From positions 29,789-93,788 of the forward strand of contig JBJXGE010000049.1 of assembly GCA_046154185.1 (NCBI GenBank): a DNA stretch of 64,000 bases, written 5' to 3'. The stretch is from JBJXGE01 sp046154185. GTDB taxonomy: Bacteria > Planctomycetota > UBA8108 > UBA1146 > JAJFFE01. The position numbers were made by a program, and so were the translations under genes. How positions within the stretch are numbered: the first letter of the stretch is position 1; each line of letters starts with the position of its first letter. Positions 25,101 to 33,600 of the stretch are shown here, piece after piece. The notes beneath the pieces were generated by a model, which saw only the letters and a program-made list of their open reading frames with translations, searched no databases and had not been told where the DNA came from.

Positions 25101-28070
25101 TGAGTTGAGGTGCAAATCATCGAGCAGTCGGCTCTCCGGCAACACGGCGCTCGCCGGCAGTTCGCTGCGTGCCGCGACCAATTCCCGCACGAGTTCCAAC
25201 GCGTCGGTCGACACACACTCGGTCGGTGCGGCGATTCGAGGCTCGATCAGAGCGGCGGCGGACAGTTGCGAGCGAACGGCGTCGGAATCGATGGTCTCCG
25301 CCGCAAAGGCATCGCGCGCAATCGGCGCCGTTTCGCAGGGATTGGCAAAGAATCGCCATTTCTTCTCGATTGCGAATGGGCGCGTGAAGCGTCGTCCGAG
25401 CACGTGCGCAGCGCGCGACGCCGCGCCGACCGCATGTGCCGCGCCGACCGCTGCGAGGAATCCGCGCAGGGAAGCGCTCCCGTAATCGACGCTCACAACC
25501 GGCGCCGGCACGGCGCCGCGTGACAGCGCACCGAGCATGGAGCCAGGACCGACCTCAATCCACAAATCGATCTCATCACGAACGGCATGCAGCGCTTCTT
25601 CGAACAAAACCGGCGCAGTGATTTGCTGCGCGAGGTGCTTCCACAACGCCGTATCGCGCGCGAGTTCATCGCCCGTGACCGTGGAGATCACACGGCGCTG
25701 GAGCGGCGCGTGGGAAAGCTCGGCGACCGCGGCTTCGAGCGCCGGCGCGGCGCCGGCGACGAGCGGCGAGTGAAATGCGTGCGCAACTCGCAGCGGAACC
25801 GCCGCGCGTCGCGCCGCCCGCGCCCGCGCGACGACCGCTTCGACCGCGAGGCGCGGCCCCGAAATGACCGTGCTGTGCGAGCCGTTATGGGCGGCGATGC
25901 GGACATCGATGGCGCGCTCTTCTGTTTCGTCGATGAAGCGAGCGACTTCGGCACGCGTTGCTTCGATCGCCGCCATTGCGCCGGGTCCGCGCGCCGTTGC
26001 TTCCATCGCTGCGCCGCGACGGTGCGCGACTTCAATGGCTTGAGCTGCAGCGAGCGCGCCGCCCCAACAAAACGCCGTGAGCTCGCCTAGGCTGTGACCG
26101 ATCGCTGCCGTCGCGTTCACTCCCGCGCTGTCGAGCAGCTCGAGTGCGGCGAGGGAGGCGCGGACGATGGCAGGCTGGGCTTGAGCGGTTCCGCTGCGCA
26201 AGCCTTCGGGTTTGACAGAGGCTTCGGGCCTGAGATCGGCGCGCGATTTCGGAAACCGTCGCGCGTGCGCGCCGCCATCGAGCGCGAGCGGCGCGCCTTG
26301 CCCCGGAAACAAGTAACCGATTCGCGCGGCGCGCGCGCCGGTCGTGCCGAGAAAAATGTTTTGATCGACGTCGAGTCGCGCAGCGACTCCCGCCGAAATC
26401 CAACTTGCGAGCGTTTCGAGTTGCCCCGCGAACTCCTCGGGGCGAGACGTGACGAGCGCTGCGCGTACCGCGTGGGCGGGATCGAGCGCGCGGCCGAGCG
26501 CTGCGCTCAGGTCGGCGAGTTCCGCGCGCGAGAGTCGCGTCGCGATCGCGCGCAGCTCTTCGATGCGGTGCAGAAGCTCCGCGCCGCTCGGCGCACTCAA
26601 CAGCATCAGCTCGCAATCTTGCGCTGAGTGCGCGAGTAGCTCGCTGTGTGCGTCGAGCCGCTGGCGCCGTAGTGCGTCAACTCCTTCCAGCACGACGTGC
26701 ACGTTGATGCCGCCGAAGCCCATGCTGCTGGCGCCAGCACGAAGCGGTGCGTTCGCCGGCCATGCGTCGGTTGTCGAGTTAACGGTGAGCGCGGCATTCT
26801 CGGCCGTGAGCAGCGCGTGCGGCTCGTCGACGCCGATGGTCGGAGGGAGCACTTGGTGATGCACGGCGAGCGTTGCTTTGATGAGCGCGGCGACACCGGC
26901 GGCGGCTTTCGTGTGGCCGATACTCGCTTTGATAGAGCCAATGCGCGCGGGCGCGGCGTCGGCACGCGCGGCGCGCCGCGCATTCATGAGTGTGCGCAGC
27001 TCCGTCTCATCGCCGACCGCGGTGCCGGTGCCGTGGCCTTCGAAGTAACTCACGGTATCGATGCCGAAACCAGCGCGCCCGTACGCGCGCGCGAGCGCGC
27101 GCTCTTGCCCCGCGACTTCCGGTCGCGTGAGTCCGCCCGCGCCGTCCGACGAAACACCCCAGCCGCGAATCGTGGCATAGATCCGGCGCCCCGCCGCGAT
27201 GGCGTCGGTCGCGCGCATCAACACGACGAACCCGCAACCTTCGCCCGGCCAGAATCCGGTGGGTCGGCGGTCGTACACGCGCATGGCATCGTGGGCGAGC
27301 GCGCCCGTGCGCGCGAAACCGACGAGTTCGAAGGGATCGAGACTCAAGTCGACGCCGCCCGCGAGCGCCACATCGAGATCGCGCGATTCGAGCGCGGCGC
27401 TCGCTTGCGCGACCGCGAGGAGCGACGAACTGCACGCTCCGTCGATCGTGAAGCCGCCGCCGCCGAAGTCGTAGTGATTGCAGATGCGACCCGCGATCGT
27501 GTTCGAAAGTCCCCCGGCGAGCGACTCGTCATTCGGCGGCGGGAACGGCGCTTTGTACTCCGCTTCCATTTCGGCGAGGAAGCGTTGGCGTTCGTCGAGA
27601 GCGCGGCCTTCGCGTTCGAGCGCGTGTTCGAGGACGCGTCGCACATACGGCCAGCGCAAACGCATCTGCGCGGCGCGCGCGAACTCGCCGGTCAGTGAGT
27701 TGCCGAGCACGACACCGGTCGCCGCGCGCGGCAAACCGACGCCGTCTGCGAAGCCGGCGTCGGCGAGCGCTTGCGCCGCGGTATCGAGCGCGAGCCAATG
27801 CGTGAGATCAGCCGCGCGAAACGTGCTGCCGGCGACGCGAAAGCGCACGCGATCAAACTCGAAGCCGTCGATGAGTCCGGCGTGCGTGCAGTAGGTCGAG
27901 TCGAGATCCGCTTCGGCGCCGCGCCCCGGCGCGTAGTCGGCGATGCTCAACCGTTCCGCCGGTATGCGCCGAAAGGCGCGGCGGCCCGCGACCACTAATT
28001 CCCAAAGTTGCTGCGGATCGTTGGCATCCGGGAAGCGACAGCCGAGGCCGATGATGGCGATTTCGCTCAT
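22101..28070 (-). CDS. Enediyne-type iterative polyketide synthase PksE (KS-AT-ACP-KR-DH-PPTase)
   Basis: 1,989 residues, the size of known enediyne synthases. KS: C213 in DGACSSS, H346 in EGHGTGT, H386 in IGHTKAAAG. AT: S660 in GHSLGE and H767 in HAFHSPL. A single ACP has S990 in DDLHLNS, the enediyne-specific form. After a region of about 200 residues comes a KR with VTGGGKGIA (1260-1267), S1391, Y1404 and N1408. DH has H1534 in an exact HxxxGxxxxP motif. The C-terminus is a phosphopantetheinyl transferase: D1883 (GCDLEP), E1930 and K1934 (WCALESLKK), so it can load its own ACP. It elongates malonyl units repeatedly into a conjugated polyene. The order, single ACP, built-in PPTase and flanking E3/E4/E5/E10 genes rule out PUFA synthase. 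All domains look intact. Confidence 0.95.
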   Translation of the reverse strand: MSEIAIIGLGCRFPDANDPQQLWELVVAGRRAFRRIPAERLSIADYAPGRGAEADLDSTYCTHAGLIDGFEFDRVRFRVAGSTFRAADLTHWLALDTAAQALADAGFADGVGLPRAATGVVLGNSLTGEFARAAQMRLRWPYVRRVLEHALEREGRALDERQRFLAEMEAEYKAPFPPPNDESLAGGLSNTIAGRICNHYDFGGGGFTIDGACSSSLLAVAQASAALESRDLDVALAGGVDLSLDPFELVGFARTGALAHDAMRVYDRRPTGFWPGEGCGFVVLMRATDAIAAGRRIYATIRGWGVSSDGAGGLTRPEVAGQERALARAYGRAGFGIDTVSYFEGHGTGTAVGDETELRTLMNARRAARADAAPARIGSIKASIGHTKAAAGVAALIKATLAVHHQVLPPTIGVDEPHALLTAENAALTVNSTTDAWPANAPLRAGASSMGFGGINVHVVLEGVDALRRQRLDAHSELLAHSAQDCELMLLSAPSGAELLHRIEELRAIATRLSRAELADLSAALGRALDPAHAVRAALVTSRPEEFAGQLETLASWISAGVAARLDVDQNIFLGTTGARAARIGYLFPGQGAPLALDGGAHARRFPKSRADLRPEASVKPEGLRSGTAQAQPAIVRASLAALELLDSAGVNATAAIGHSLGELTAFCWGGALAAAQAIEVAHRRGAAMEATARGPGAMAAIEATRAEVARFIDETEERAIDVRIAAHNGSHSTVISGPRLAVEAVVARARAARRAAVPLRVAHAFHSPLVAGAAPALEAAVAELSHAPLQRRVISTVTGDELARDTALWKHLAQQITAPVLFEEALHAVRDEIDLWIEVGPGSMLGALSRGAVPAPVVSVDYGSASLRGFLAAVGAAHAVGAASRAAHVLGRRFTRPFAIEKKWRFFANPCETAPIARDAFAAETIDSDAVRSQLSAAALIEPRIAAPTECVSTDALELVRELVAARSELPASAVLPESRLLDDLHLNSIAIGLIASEAHRRLGLEVPLAPTQYARATVAELAAVLAAMLEEARAGAGPPSARERDAFPPGVDAWARCFEMREVLAPLAGAVNRNTTRPESPSGEWKVATLGEFPLAGALAGRLRAVLPTGGALFCCAAEPAALGSWRAGPVELGIALAAVKTLLSDGATRRVVYVEAGAHGLGYSALLRTLYLERSGLDVCVVRLPQLASAALDDAATKSIDAIVREALAARGWHEVRFDARGQRFVPQLSPLDIFPDDVVQSVQSLVLAKSDVLLVTGGGKGIATECALAFARSSGVALALIGRSRPAEDAELRENLRRFESAGVRARYYAADVCDLDDLRVAVGAANSELGPITAVLHGAGQNVPRLLAELDPGHVRATLAPKIDGLRNLLSVLEPARLRLLINFGSIIARTGMRGEGDYALANDWLRALTIAFAAEQPHCRTLILEWSVWSGVGMGERLGRIESLAAAGISAITPETGCAVLNALVAASTSPIAVAITGRLGAAGTVRMAERELPLGRFLEEPRVYVPGVELVVDAALGTGTDPYLRDHIIDGVAVLPAVVGLEAMAQVTMALQGDDASTPVFEAVRLDQPVTFEGEGVQRIRIAALRRGAQMIEVVLRSSATRYQVDHMRAYCRFANALDSRPDILFAGSPAARDVNGARVGLEPDRDLYGGILFQSGRFQRLKSYRELSARHCIAEIDAAPTVPPRSWFGGYLSRTLVLGDPGARDAVLHSIQACVPDVTLLPVAVKRFVPAHGEGMSGLHRIEARELRREHDRYIYDVTVRDEHGRVIERWEELTFQVVGGSERRGAWLEALVGPYVERTAGDFAAAPGLRVVLERNGAIERGTRSANALKSAGHAGRLEYRADGKPDGANKFVAAAHAGTLTLAVTNDSPVGCDLEPVEERERAEWQSLLGSVHWQMATALANELGESLGCAATRLWCALESLKKVGAPHDTPLTRVPGSASRWVTLRAGRYVIATWITTLRGEERPQALAVLVEAAMQG

Positions 28071-29077
28071 GTGGCGCGTCCCTTCATCGTGAAGGGTTCG
28101 AGCGCCACCTGCGGCGATGCCGTCGCCGACCCGAATGCTGCTGGCGACGGCAACACGGCACGTGCTTCCGCTCGACTGCGCGCGAAGGCGAGCACCCAGA
28201 GACCGACGCCGCGCGTCGCACAGACAGCAAAGAGCGCGAAGAAGAGTCCGAACACGCCGCCGAATTCCGTGAACACACCGTAAACCGCTGCGACCGTGAG
28301 CCCGAAGAAGACCTGCGGCGCGCGCCGCATCGGCGTCGTGGCGGGATCCGAGATCATATAGAAAGTGTAGAGGAGGAACGCCATGCCGGTCATCGGTGCG
28401 AGCGCCGGGATCGGCGAAACTTCAGAGAGCGCTGCGCGCACGAGCGCCTGCGCCGCGAAGCCGCCGAGCCAACTCAGGATGAGCGGAATGCGGCCCGTGA
28501 GGCACGCGTTCAAGACTGAGCCCGACAGAATGATGAGGCTTGGGAAAAACCAGTCCCAGCCGCCCGCGACGTTTTCCGTGAATTGGTAAGGCGGCGCGAT
28601 CCCGACCCACGGAAACACGACGAGCACGAATGCGATGCCCGTGTTCGACGGGTTCAAGAAGTGCCGCATGCCGCGACCGACCGGCGCGCGAAAGATCCAC
28701 TTCGACGCCATCGCGACGGCGCCCGCGAGCACGATCGGCAAGAAGTGCGCGCCCGAAAACGTCAGCATTGCGATCGCGAGCCCGCTGATGTGCGCGGGCA
28801 AGAAGAAATCGATCATTGCGCGCACGCCGCCGCGGTACTGCGCGCGGCGTCGGTGCGCGCGGGCGTCGATCGTCTCCAAGAGGAAATCGACACTGTAGGT
28901 GGTCGCGAGCGCGACGAACACCATGCCAAGCGCCGCTTCGAAGCCGAGGAACGAGTGACCGAGAATCGTCAGGATGGTGATGGCGCTCCCAAAACGCCGC
29001 AGGGCACAGACGCGTTTGTCGCGCGCTGGCATCGTCGCACACTGCGAATTTGTCGAGAGCGGCGTACAAGCGGCCAT
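28067..29077 (-). CDS. Enediyne cassette membrane protein E5 (UnbU, RnfD-like)
   Basis: 336 residues from the ATG at 29077, which overlaps the E4 stop (TAATG); the longer frame lies inside E4. About ten membrane helices. The HFLNPSNTGIAFVLVVFPWVGIAPPYQFTE region and MISDPATTPMRRAPQ resemble the RnfD/NqrB flavin-binding subunit family, as UnbU proteins of enediyne clusters do. Its exact role is unknown; membrane redox, transport or polyene modification have been considered for the family. Its stop overlaps the PKS start (ATGA). Confidence 0.88.
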   Translation of the reverse strand: MAACTPLSTNSQCATMPARDKRVCALRRFGSAITILTILGHSFLGFEAALGMVFVALATTYSVDFLLETIDARAHRRRAQYRGGVRAMIDFFLPAHISGLAIAMLTFSGAHFLPIVLAGAVAMASKWIFRAPVGRGMRHFLNPSNTGIAFVLVVFPWVGIAPPYQFTENVAGGWDWFFPSLIILSGSVLNACLTGRIPLILSWLGGFAAQALVRAALSEVSPIPALAPMTGMAFLLYTFYMISDPATTPMRRAPQVFFGLTVAAVYGVFTEFGGVFGLFFALFAVCATRGVGLWVLAFARSRAEARAVLPSPAAFGSATASPQVALEPFTMKGRAT

Positions 29078-31110
29078 TACCGTAATTGCTTTCCGTGCTC
29101 TGGTTGCTTTTCGAGCACTGAGCCGAGCGGCACTCCGAGCATCACCGTATGCCAGCCCGGCGGCAGATCGAGTTGCGCGTGTTGTTTGGCACCGGTCGCA
29201 TCGCGCCAACGAATCTCAACCGTGACGGTGCGCTCTCGCGGTTGTGTGGCGAGGCCAAAGTGCAGCTCGCTCGCGTTCTTGCCTGAGTGACCGCTGCCGC
29301 CATCGACTTCGTCGACGAGCCGCACGCCATCCGCGCGCAGCACTTCGACGCGCGCGCCGATCGCGGCGTAACCATGCATCTCGCCAACCGCGTTGCGAGT
29401 GGGATGTCCGGCCGTGACGGTCAGTGCTCCTGGCTCCAGCGGATGCAGCAAATGCAAACCGAGAAACGCGCCCAGATTTTGCGCGCTATTCGTGTAGCAG
29501 CGCGATGGCTCCCATTGATTGGCGACGATGAAATCGAGATCGCCGTCGCCATCGAGGTCGGCGGTCGCGATGCCGCGCGTCACTTGCGGCACGGCGAGGC
29601 CAAGCTCGGCCGCAATGTCGACAAACACGCCGTCGGCGCCACGCACCCAAAACGGATTGTGCGCACGGCCGCACAAGTCGATGCCCGGCGTGAACTCTGG
29701 CCAGCAGCGCACGTCGCTCAAGAGCGCATCGTTCGCCGTCGCGAGTTCCTGCAGATGCGGCCACCCGTCGCGGTCACCCTTGACGAAGCCGACCGCTTGC
29801 ACCGCTTCGAGCACGCCGTCGTTATCAAAATCGCCGAGTCGCGATTCCCAGCCCCACGAGCTGCGCGCGAGACCGAGTTCTTCGCTGGCGTTTTCGTACG
29901 GCGCGATGCCGCGTTCCATGTCTTCCAATCGGCCGGTCGAGAGAAACAAGAAGTGACTCTCGAGGAGCGCAAACTCGGCGGCGATGTTCGACACGTACAG
30001 ATCGAGATGGCCGTCGCCATTCACATCGCCGAAATCGATGCCCATGCCCTTGAAGGAATCGCGACCGACGACGCACGACGACGGCGTGCCGAGCGGCTCG
30101 GTGCCTTCGAGCCGGCGGAACTCCAGGCGGCCGGGGCTGGACTTATTCAGCAGCAAGCGATCGGGGCCGAAGTCGTTCGCGAAATAAATTTCCGGCAAGA
30201 GATCGCCGTTCAAGTCGGCGGCGCCGATGCCGAGCGTCCATGCGTTCGGCACGGGCGGCTCAACGGCGTACGGCGTATCGGTGTAGCGCACGCTCGGCGC
30301 GTCGCCGCGCGTCGCGCCCGCCCAGAGCAAAATGCGCTGGGTTCCGCCGTTGTACGCGCGCGACATCGACGCCTGCATTTCGGAGCGCGCGATAGTCGTG
30401 TCGCGGTCGTCGAGGATGCGCGCACCGTCCGGAAAATAGTTACCGACGATGAGATCGAGATGTCCATCGCCATCGACATCGGCGCGCGCGAGCGCATTCG
30501 TGTACCAACGCTCGCCCGTCGGGACGATTTCGATCGGAAGATACGCGCCGTTCGTTTGGCGCAAGAAAGCAATCGGCGTGCGACCCCAGTAATACGCGAG
30601 CACATCGACGCGGCCGTCTTCGTTGAGGTCGCCGGGCACACAACCCATCGGCGCCATCGTGCGCGCATCGTAGGGGAGCGGCTCGGGCTCGAGCGTGCGG
30701 AGCGAATAGCGCGCACCCGTGCCGGGCGCCGGCGCGATCAAGATCTTGTTACAGCGCGGATCGACGTGACAGACGTCGTTCGCGAGCCCATCGCCATCGA
30801 GATCGGCGAGCGCGACGGCGGCGCCGACGGCGGAGATCCACGTGCGAATGCGTTCGAGACTCGGATGCACTGGCCGCAATGTTTCGTGGCGGCAGTCGGT
30901 CGGATGCGCGAGTTCTTGCGCGTCGAACGCGAAGCGTTTGGCGAGCGCGCGTTTGGTGGCGGCGTCGGGTTTGTGCGGCACGGCGAGCACGTACGCGAGG
31001 CCAATGAGCGTCACCGCGGCGATGCGCGCGGCTTGTCGTGCCAAGAATGACATCTCGTTGCGCGACGGCGCCGACGCGGCGTTGTTTTGCGAGTCGAGCG
31101 CGCGATTCAT
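29077..31110 (-). CDS. Enediyne cassette protein E4 (UnbV; VCBS/FG-GAP propeller with ASPIC/UnbV domain)
   Basis: 677 residues from the ATG at 31110, which overlaps the E3 stop (ATGA). An N-terminal membrane segment (AARIAAVTLIGLAYVLAV) anchors or exports it. Then come repeated FG-GAP/VCBS calcium-loop motifs: ALADLDGDGLANDV, DLNEDGRVDVLAYYWG, DVDGDGHLDLIVGN, DVNGDGHLDLYVSN, DFDNDGVLEAV and DLDGDGDLDFIVANQ, giving a seven-bladed propeller. The C-terminus holds the ASPIC/UnbV domain (AAIGARVEVLRADG, HFGLATQ, VEIRWRDATG). UnbV is the founding member of this Pfam family and is one of the conserved enediyne-cassette proteins. The catalytic function is not established. Confidence 0.9.
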   Translation of the reverse strand: MNRALDSQNNAASAPSRNEMSFLARQAARIAAVTLIGLAYVLAVPHKPDAATKRALAKRFAFDAQELAHPTDCRHETLRPVHPSLERIRTWISAVGAAVALADLDGDGLANDVCHVDPRCNKILIAPAPGTGARYSLRTLEPEPLPYDARTMAPMGCVPGDLNEDGRVDVLAYYWGRTPIAFLRQTNGAYLPIEIVPTGERWYTNALARADVDGDGHLDLIVGNYFPDGARILDDRDTTIARSEMQASMSRAYNGGTQRILLWAGATRGDAPSVRYTDTPYAVEPPVPNAWTLGIGAADLNGDLLPEIYFANDFGPDRLLLNKSSPGRLEFRRLEGTEPLGTPSSCVVGRDSFKGMGIDFGDVNGDGHLDLYVSNIAAEFALLESHFLFLSTGRLEDMERGIAPYENASEELGLARSSWGWESRLGDFDNDGVLEAVQAVGFVKGDRDGWPHLQELATANDALLSDVRCWPEFTPGIDLCGRAHNPFWVRGADGVFVDIAAELGLAVPQVTRGIATADLDGDGDLDFIVANQWEPSRCYTNSAQNLGAFLGLHLLHPLEPGALTVTAGHPTRNAVGEMHGYAAIGARVEVLRADGVRLVDEVDGGSGHSGKNASELHFGLATQPRERTVTVEIRWRDATGAKQHAQLDLPPGWHTVMLGVPLGSVLEKQPEHGKQLR

Positions 31111-32102
31111 GCGGCACCTCGAACCGTGGCAAAGTGCGCTTGCACGCGGCGTCGCCAAACTTCGTAGGCCGGGCAATCGAAATTATCGGGAACGTCTCGA
31201 CTCGCGCGTTCGCTTTCGTTCGCGATTGCGACCGCGCGCGCGACATCGAAGCCACAGATTGTCGCGCACGCGAGTTCCGTAGCAGGTGAAGGATTTTCAG
31301 CGCGCGCGCGCGCGGCGGCCGCGAACACCACGCCTTGCGCAAGCGCTGGCGCGAGCGACCCCACCAACTGGAGGAGCTGCGTGAGTTCGGCGCGCGTCAC
31401 GCCGCCCGCGTAGCCGCAGGCGAGTCCAACGCCGCTCCACAAGTCACTGCGGCGCGGCGCAGCGAAGAGTTCAATGGAATCGCGAATCGCCTGCGGATCG
31501 GCGCCCTGCACGAACCACAAACTCCGACCGAGCCCTTGATCAAACGCGTGCGCGTAATAACCCGTGCGCGGGAGACGCGCGGGATAATTGCGGTCGCCGC
31601 TTTGCCAATCACGTCGCCAATGAAAGTAGCCGCTCTCGAATCCGTAGCCGTCGACAACCAGCCAGCGACCGATCGGATCGAAGCGACGCGCGTAACGATC
31701 GACCCGTAGCGGCAGTTTGCCGAGCAGCCAGCCCGCGCCGACGTGCAGTAAATAACTGTGCGCGGCGCCGAGCCCGCCGACGAATTCCGCGAAATGAGTC
31801 CGACCGCGGCGACGCAACAACGCGAGGCGATCCCTCAACACGAGTCCGAGGCCGGCGCCCTCATAGGCCCAACCACGCGCTTCGAGTTCGACGTCGGTGA
31901 GCGCGGCGTTCAGCGTCGCAACATCGCGCGCCTCGAGCGCCAGGTGATAACCCGCGACGAAAGTCGCGCCGATGTGCTCGAGGCGCGCGCGCATCTGCGG
32001 GTTCGCAACTGCGAAGCCGCGCCGCTCGCAACTCGTCTCTCGCACGTCGATGCCGAGCAGCCGGCGTCGCAAGCCACCCATGGCCGAAGTCAGCTTCACC
32101 AT
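31107..32102 (-). CDS. Enediyne cassette protein E3 (DUF1702)
   Basis: 331 residues from the ATG at 32102, preceded by GGAAGGGG. The family phrases are clear: LRRRLLGID near the N-terminus, FVAGYHLALEA, RGWAYEGAGLGLVLRD, GLGAAHSYLLHVGAGWLLGKLPLRV, VVDGYGFESGYFHW, FDQGLGRSLWFVQGAD and GVGLACGYAGG. DUF1702 (UnbL/E3) proteins are found almost only in enediyne and related cassettes. The function is unknown; the protein is helical and without a signal. It is the first gene of the operon, divergent from the CMD/AhpD-like gene. Confidence 0.92.
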   Translation of the reverse strand: MVKLTSAMGGLRRRLLGIDVRETSCERRGFAVANPQMRARLEHIGATFVAGYHLALEARDVATLNAALTDVELEARGWAYEGAGLGLVLRDRLALLRRRGRTHFAEFVGGLGAAHSYLLHVGAGWLLGKLPLRVDRYARRFDPIGRWLVVDGYGFESGYFHWRRDWQSGDRNYPARLPRTGYYAHAFDQGLGRSLWFVQGADPQAIRDSIELFAAPRRSDLWSGVGLACGYAGGVTRAELTQLLQLVGSLAPALAQGVVFAAAARARAENPSPATELACATICGFDVARAVAIANESERASRDVPDNFDCPAYEVWRRRVQAHFATVRGAA

Positions 32103-32240
32103 CGCCCCTTCCACTCCCGAACCGCGGACGCCTGACCGCTCCCTCGTCCGACAGGATGCACTTGCAGATACGCGCCGATTTCGGACCCGAGCCACATCGT
32201 GTTCAATAGGAAACAGCTCCAGAGCGAGCTGAGTGTGACT

Positions 32241-32269
32241 AAGATACTCAACGAATGGCCGGAGTCCAA
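32241..32269 (-). promoter_or_regulatory. Weak candidate promoter of the enediyne cassette
   Basis: On the minus strand TTGGAC (32269-32264), 17-base spacer, TATCTT (32246-32241; four of six to -10). It would give a leader of about 130 bases before the E3 ATG. The 250-base region between E3 and the divergent TTG-start gene has no better match, and the real promoter may use another sigma factor. Confidence 0.2.
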
Positions 32270-32352
32270 GCCTGGGCCTGGAGTTCCGGCGCGCACGGTT
32301 GTTCCGATAGATCCTGTCATGGAGCGGCGGTCGGTGTGGCGGAGGGCACGCT

Positions 32353-33330
32353 TTGATTCGTTATCTCGAAATTCGGCGTTACCTGCGGGATCCGCTCGTA
32401 CGGCAGGTTTGCGCCCAAATGCGGCGGGAGTTTGGCCTCTGCGCCGAGCCCGTGCTGTTGCACGCGACAATTCCGGAACTCTGCGCCGGCGTGTGGAGCG
32501 CTCTGCGCGAGACGCTCGTGGCCGGCGACGTGCCGCGCGCGTGGAAGGAGCGCGTGGCGGCGGAGGTCTCCCGCGTCAACGCGTGCCCTTACTGCGTCGA
32601 AGCACATGAGATGATGCTCGCCGGATGCGGCGCCGCGGCGAATGGCCCGGACGCGCAGAGCGCGCCGCTCGAAGCTTGGGTTCGATCGAGCGCGCGGGAG
32701 CCGGCGTCGGCAATCGCGCCAAGGACGCCCTTCGACTTCGACGCGTTGACACTAGTCGAACTGCGCGCGACGGCGTTTTGTTTTCACTACATCAACCGCG
32801 TGGTGACGGTTTTCTTAGGTGACTCGCCAATTCCCGTCGAGCATCGATGGCTAAAAGGCGGGGCTCGCCGAGTTTCGAGTTGGTATTTTGCGACGCGGGT
32901 TCGGAGGCGCCGGGCGCGTGGTGCGTCGCTCGCGCCCCATGAGTCGTCGGAATTGCCCGCAGAACTGGCCTGGGCGCACCGCGTGCCGTCGATCGCGGAC
33001 GCGCTGGCGCGACTCTGCCGCGCGATCGAGTTGGCGGCAGAAGCGCGGCTGAGTGCAGAAGTTCGCGCGCAATTGGCCGCAGCAATCGGCGTTTGGAACG
33101 GCGCTCCGCTGGCGATGACCGCGGATCTCGGTGCGGCCTGTTTGAACAGTCTAGGGGCGACAGACCGTCGACTCGCGGCCTTCGGTCTGACCACCGCGCT
33201 CGCTCCGCATCGGATCTCACCGGTGACGATCGCTGAACTGCGGGCCGTACAAATAGATGACGCCCTGCTCTTGGCGACGGCGGCCTTCGGCAGTCTCAAG
33301 GCGGCGCTTCGCATCGCCAGTTGGGGTTGA
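32353..33330 (+). CDS. Carboxymuconolactone decarboxylase/AhpD-like protein, divergent from the enediyne cassette
   Basis: 325 residues from a TTG start preceded by a strong GGAGGG 6 bases upstream. The helical N-terminal half carries VSRVNACPYCVEAHEMMLAG, the CxxC-xx-x-H redox motif of AhpD/CMD proteins (Cys pair, His). The second half (LVELRATAFCFHYINRVV, then DLGAACLNSLGATDRRLAAFGL) keeps the CMD helical pattern without a second CxxC. AhpD-type proteins reduce peroxides or disulphides or act on small ring compounds. It may share regulation with the divergent cassette and protect from, or act on, its product; that is inference only. Confidence 0.8.
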   Translation: MIRYLEIRRYLRDPLVRQVCAQMRREFGLCAEPVLLHATIPELCAGVWSALRETLVAGDVPRAWKERVAAEVSRVNACPYCVEAHEMMLAGCGAAANGPDAQSAPLEAWVRSSAREPASAIAPRTPFDFDALTLVELRATAFCFHYINRVVTVFLGDSPIPVEHRWLKGGARRVSSWYFATRVRRRRARGASLAPHESSELPAELAWAHRVPSIADALARLCRAIELAAEARLSAEVRAQLAAAIGVWNGAPLAMTADLGAACLNSLGATDRRLAAFGLTTALAPHRISPVTIAELRAVQIDDALLLATAAFGSLKAALRIASWG

Positions 33331-33331
33331 A

Positions 33332-33351
33332 ACCGCGTTGGCTAACGCGGT
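33332..33351 (+). terminator. Perfect 8-base hairpin just after the CMD/AhpD-like gene
   Basis: ACCGCGTT at 33332-33339, loop GGCT, AACGCGGT at 33344-33351, directly after the stop codon. No T-run follows, so it would be an incomplete intrinsic terminator or an mRNA 3' end stabiliser. Confidence 0.4.
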
Positions 33352-33600
33352 CGCACGAGTCGCGTCTCGGCGGTCGGCCGAAAACTTCAGTTGATGGCGG
33401 TCTGCGATGGCGATAGTGTTTTGCGCATCGCTCAAAGTTCTATGTCCGATTCTTATTGTTCGCGTCAAGTGTATGGTTGTGACGAGAGTCGAAGGGCGGA
33501 TTCGTTTGTCAGGTGGTGTGAATCTGCTGCGTGCTTGAGCACGTCGGCGGAGGTGAGCAACAAGCACGTTCGGAAGCGAACCTGCGGAGTGGAGGGGCGA

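Noticed and set aside
26697..27698. 333-residue plus-strand frame opposite the KS domain of PksE
   Set aside because: The KS catalytic residues are on the minus strand; the plus frame is an Arg/Ala/Glu-rich shadow.
22101..28070. PksE as a polyunsaturated fatty-acid (Pfa) synthase
   Set aside because: There is only one ACP, no enoyl reductase, the ACP motif is DDLHLNS, and the flanking genes are E3, E4, E5 and E10.
29287..31050. 587-residue plus-strand frame opposite E4/UnbV
   Set aside because: It has only charged low-complexity sequence, no ribosome-binding site and no family motif, while the minus strand encodes a complete UnbV protein.
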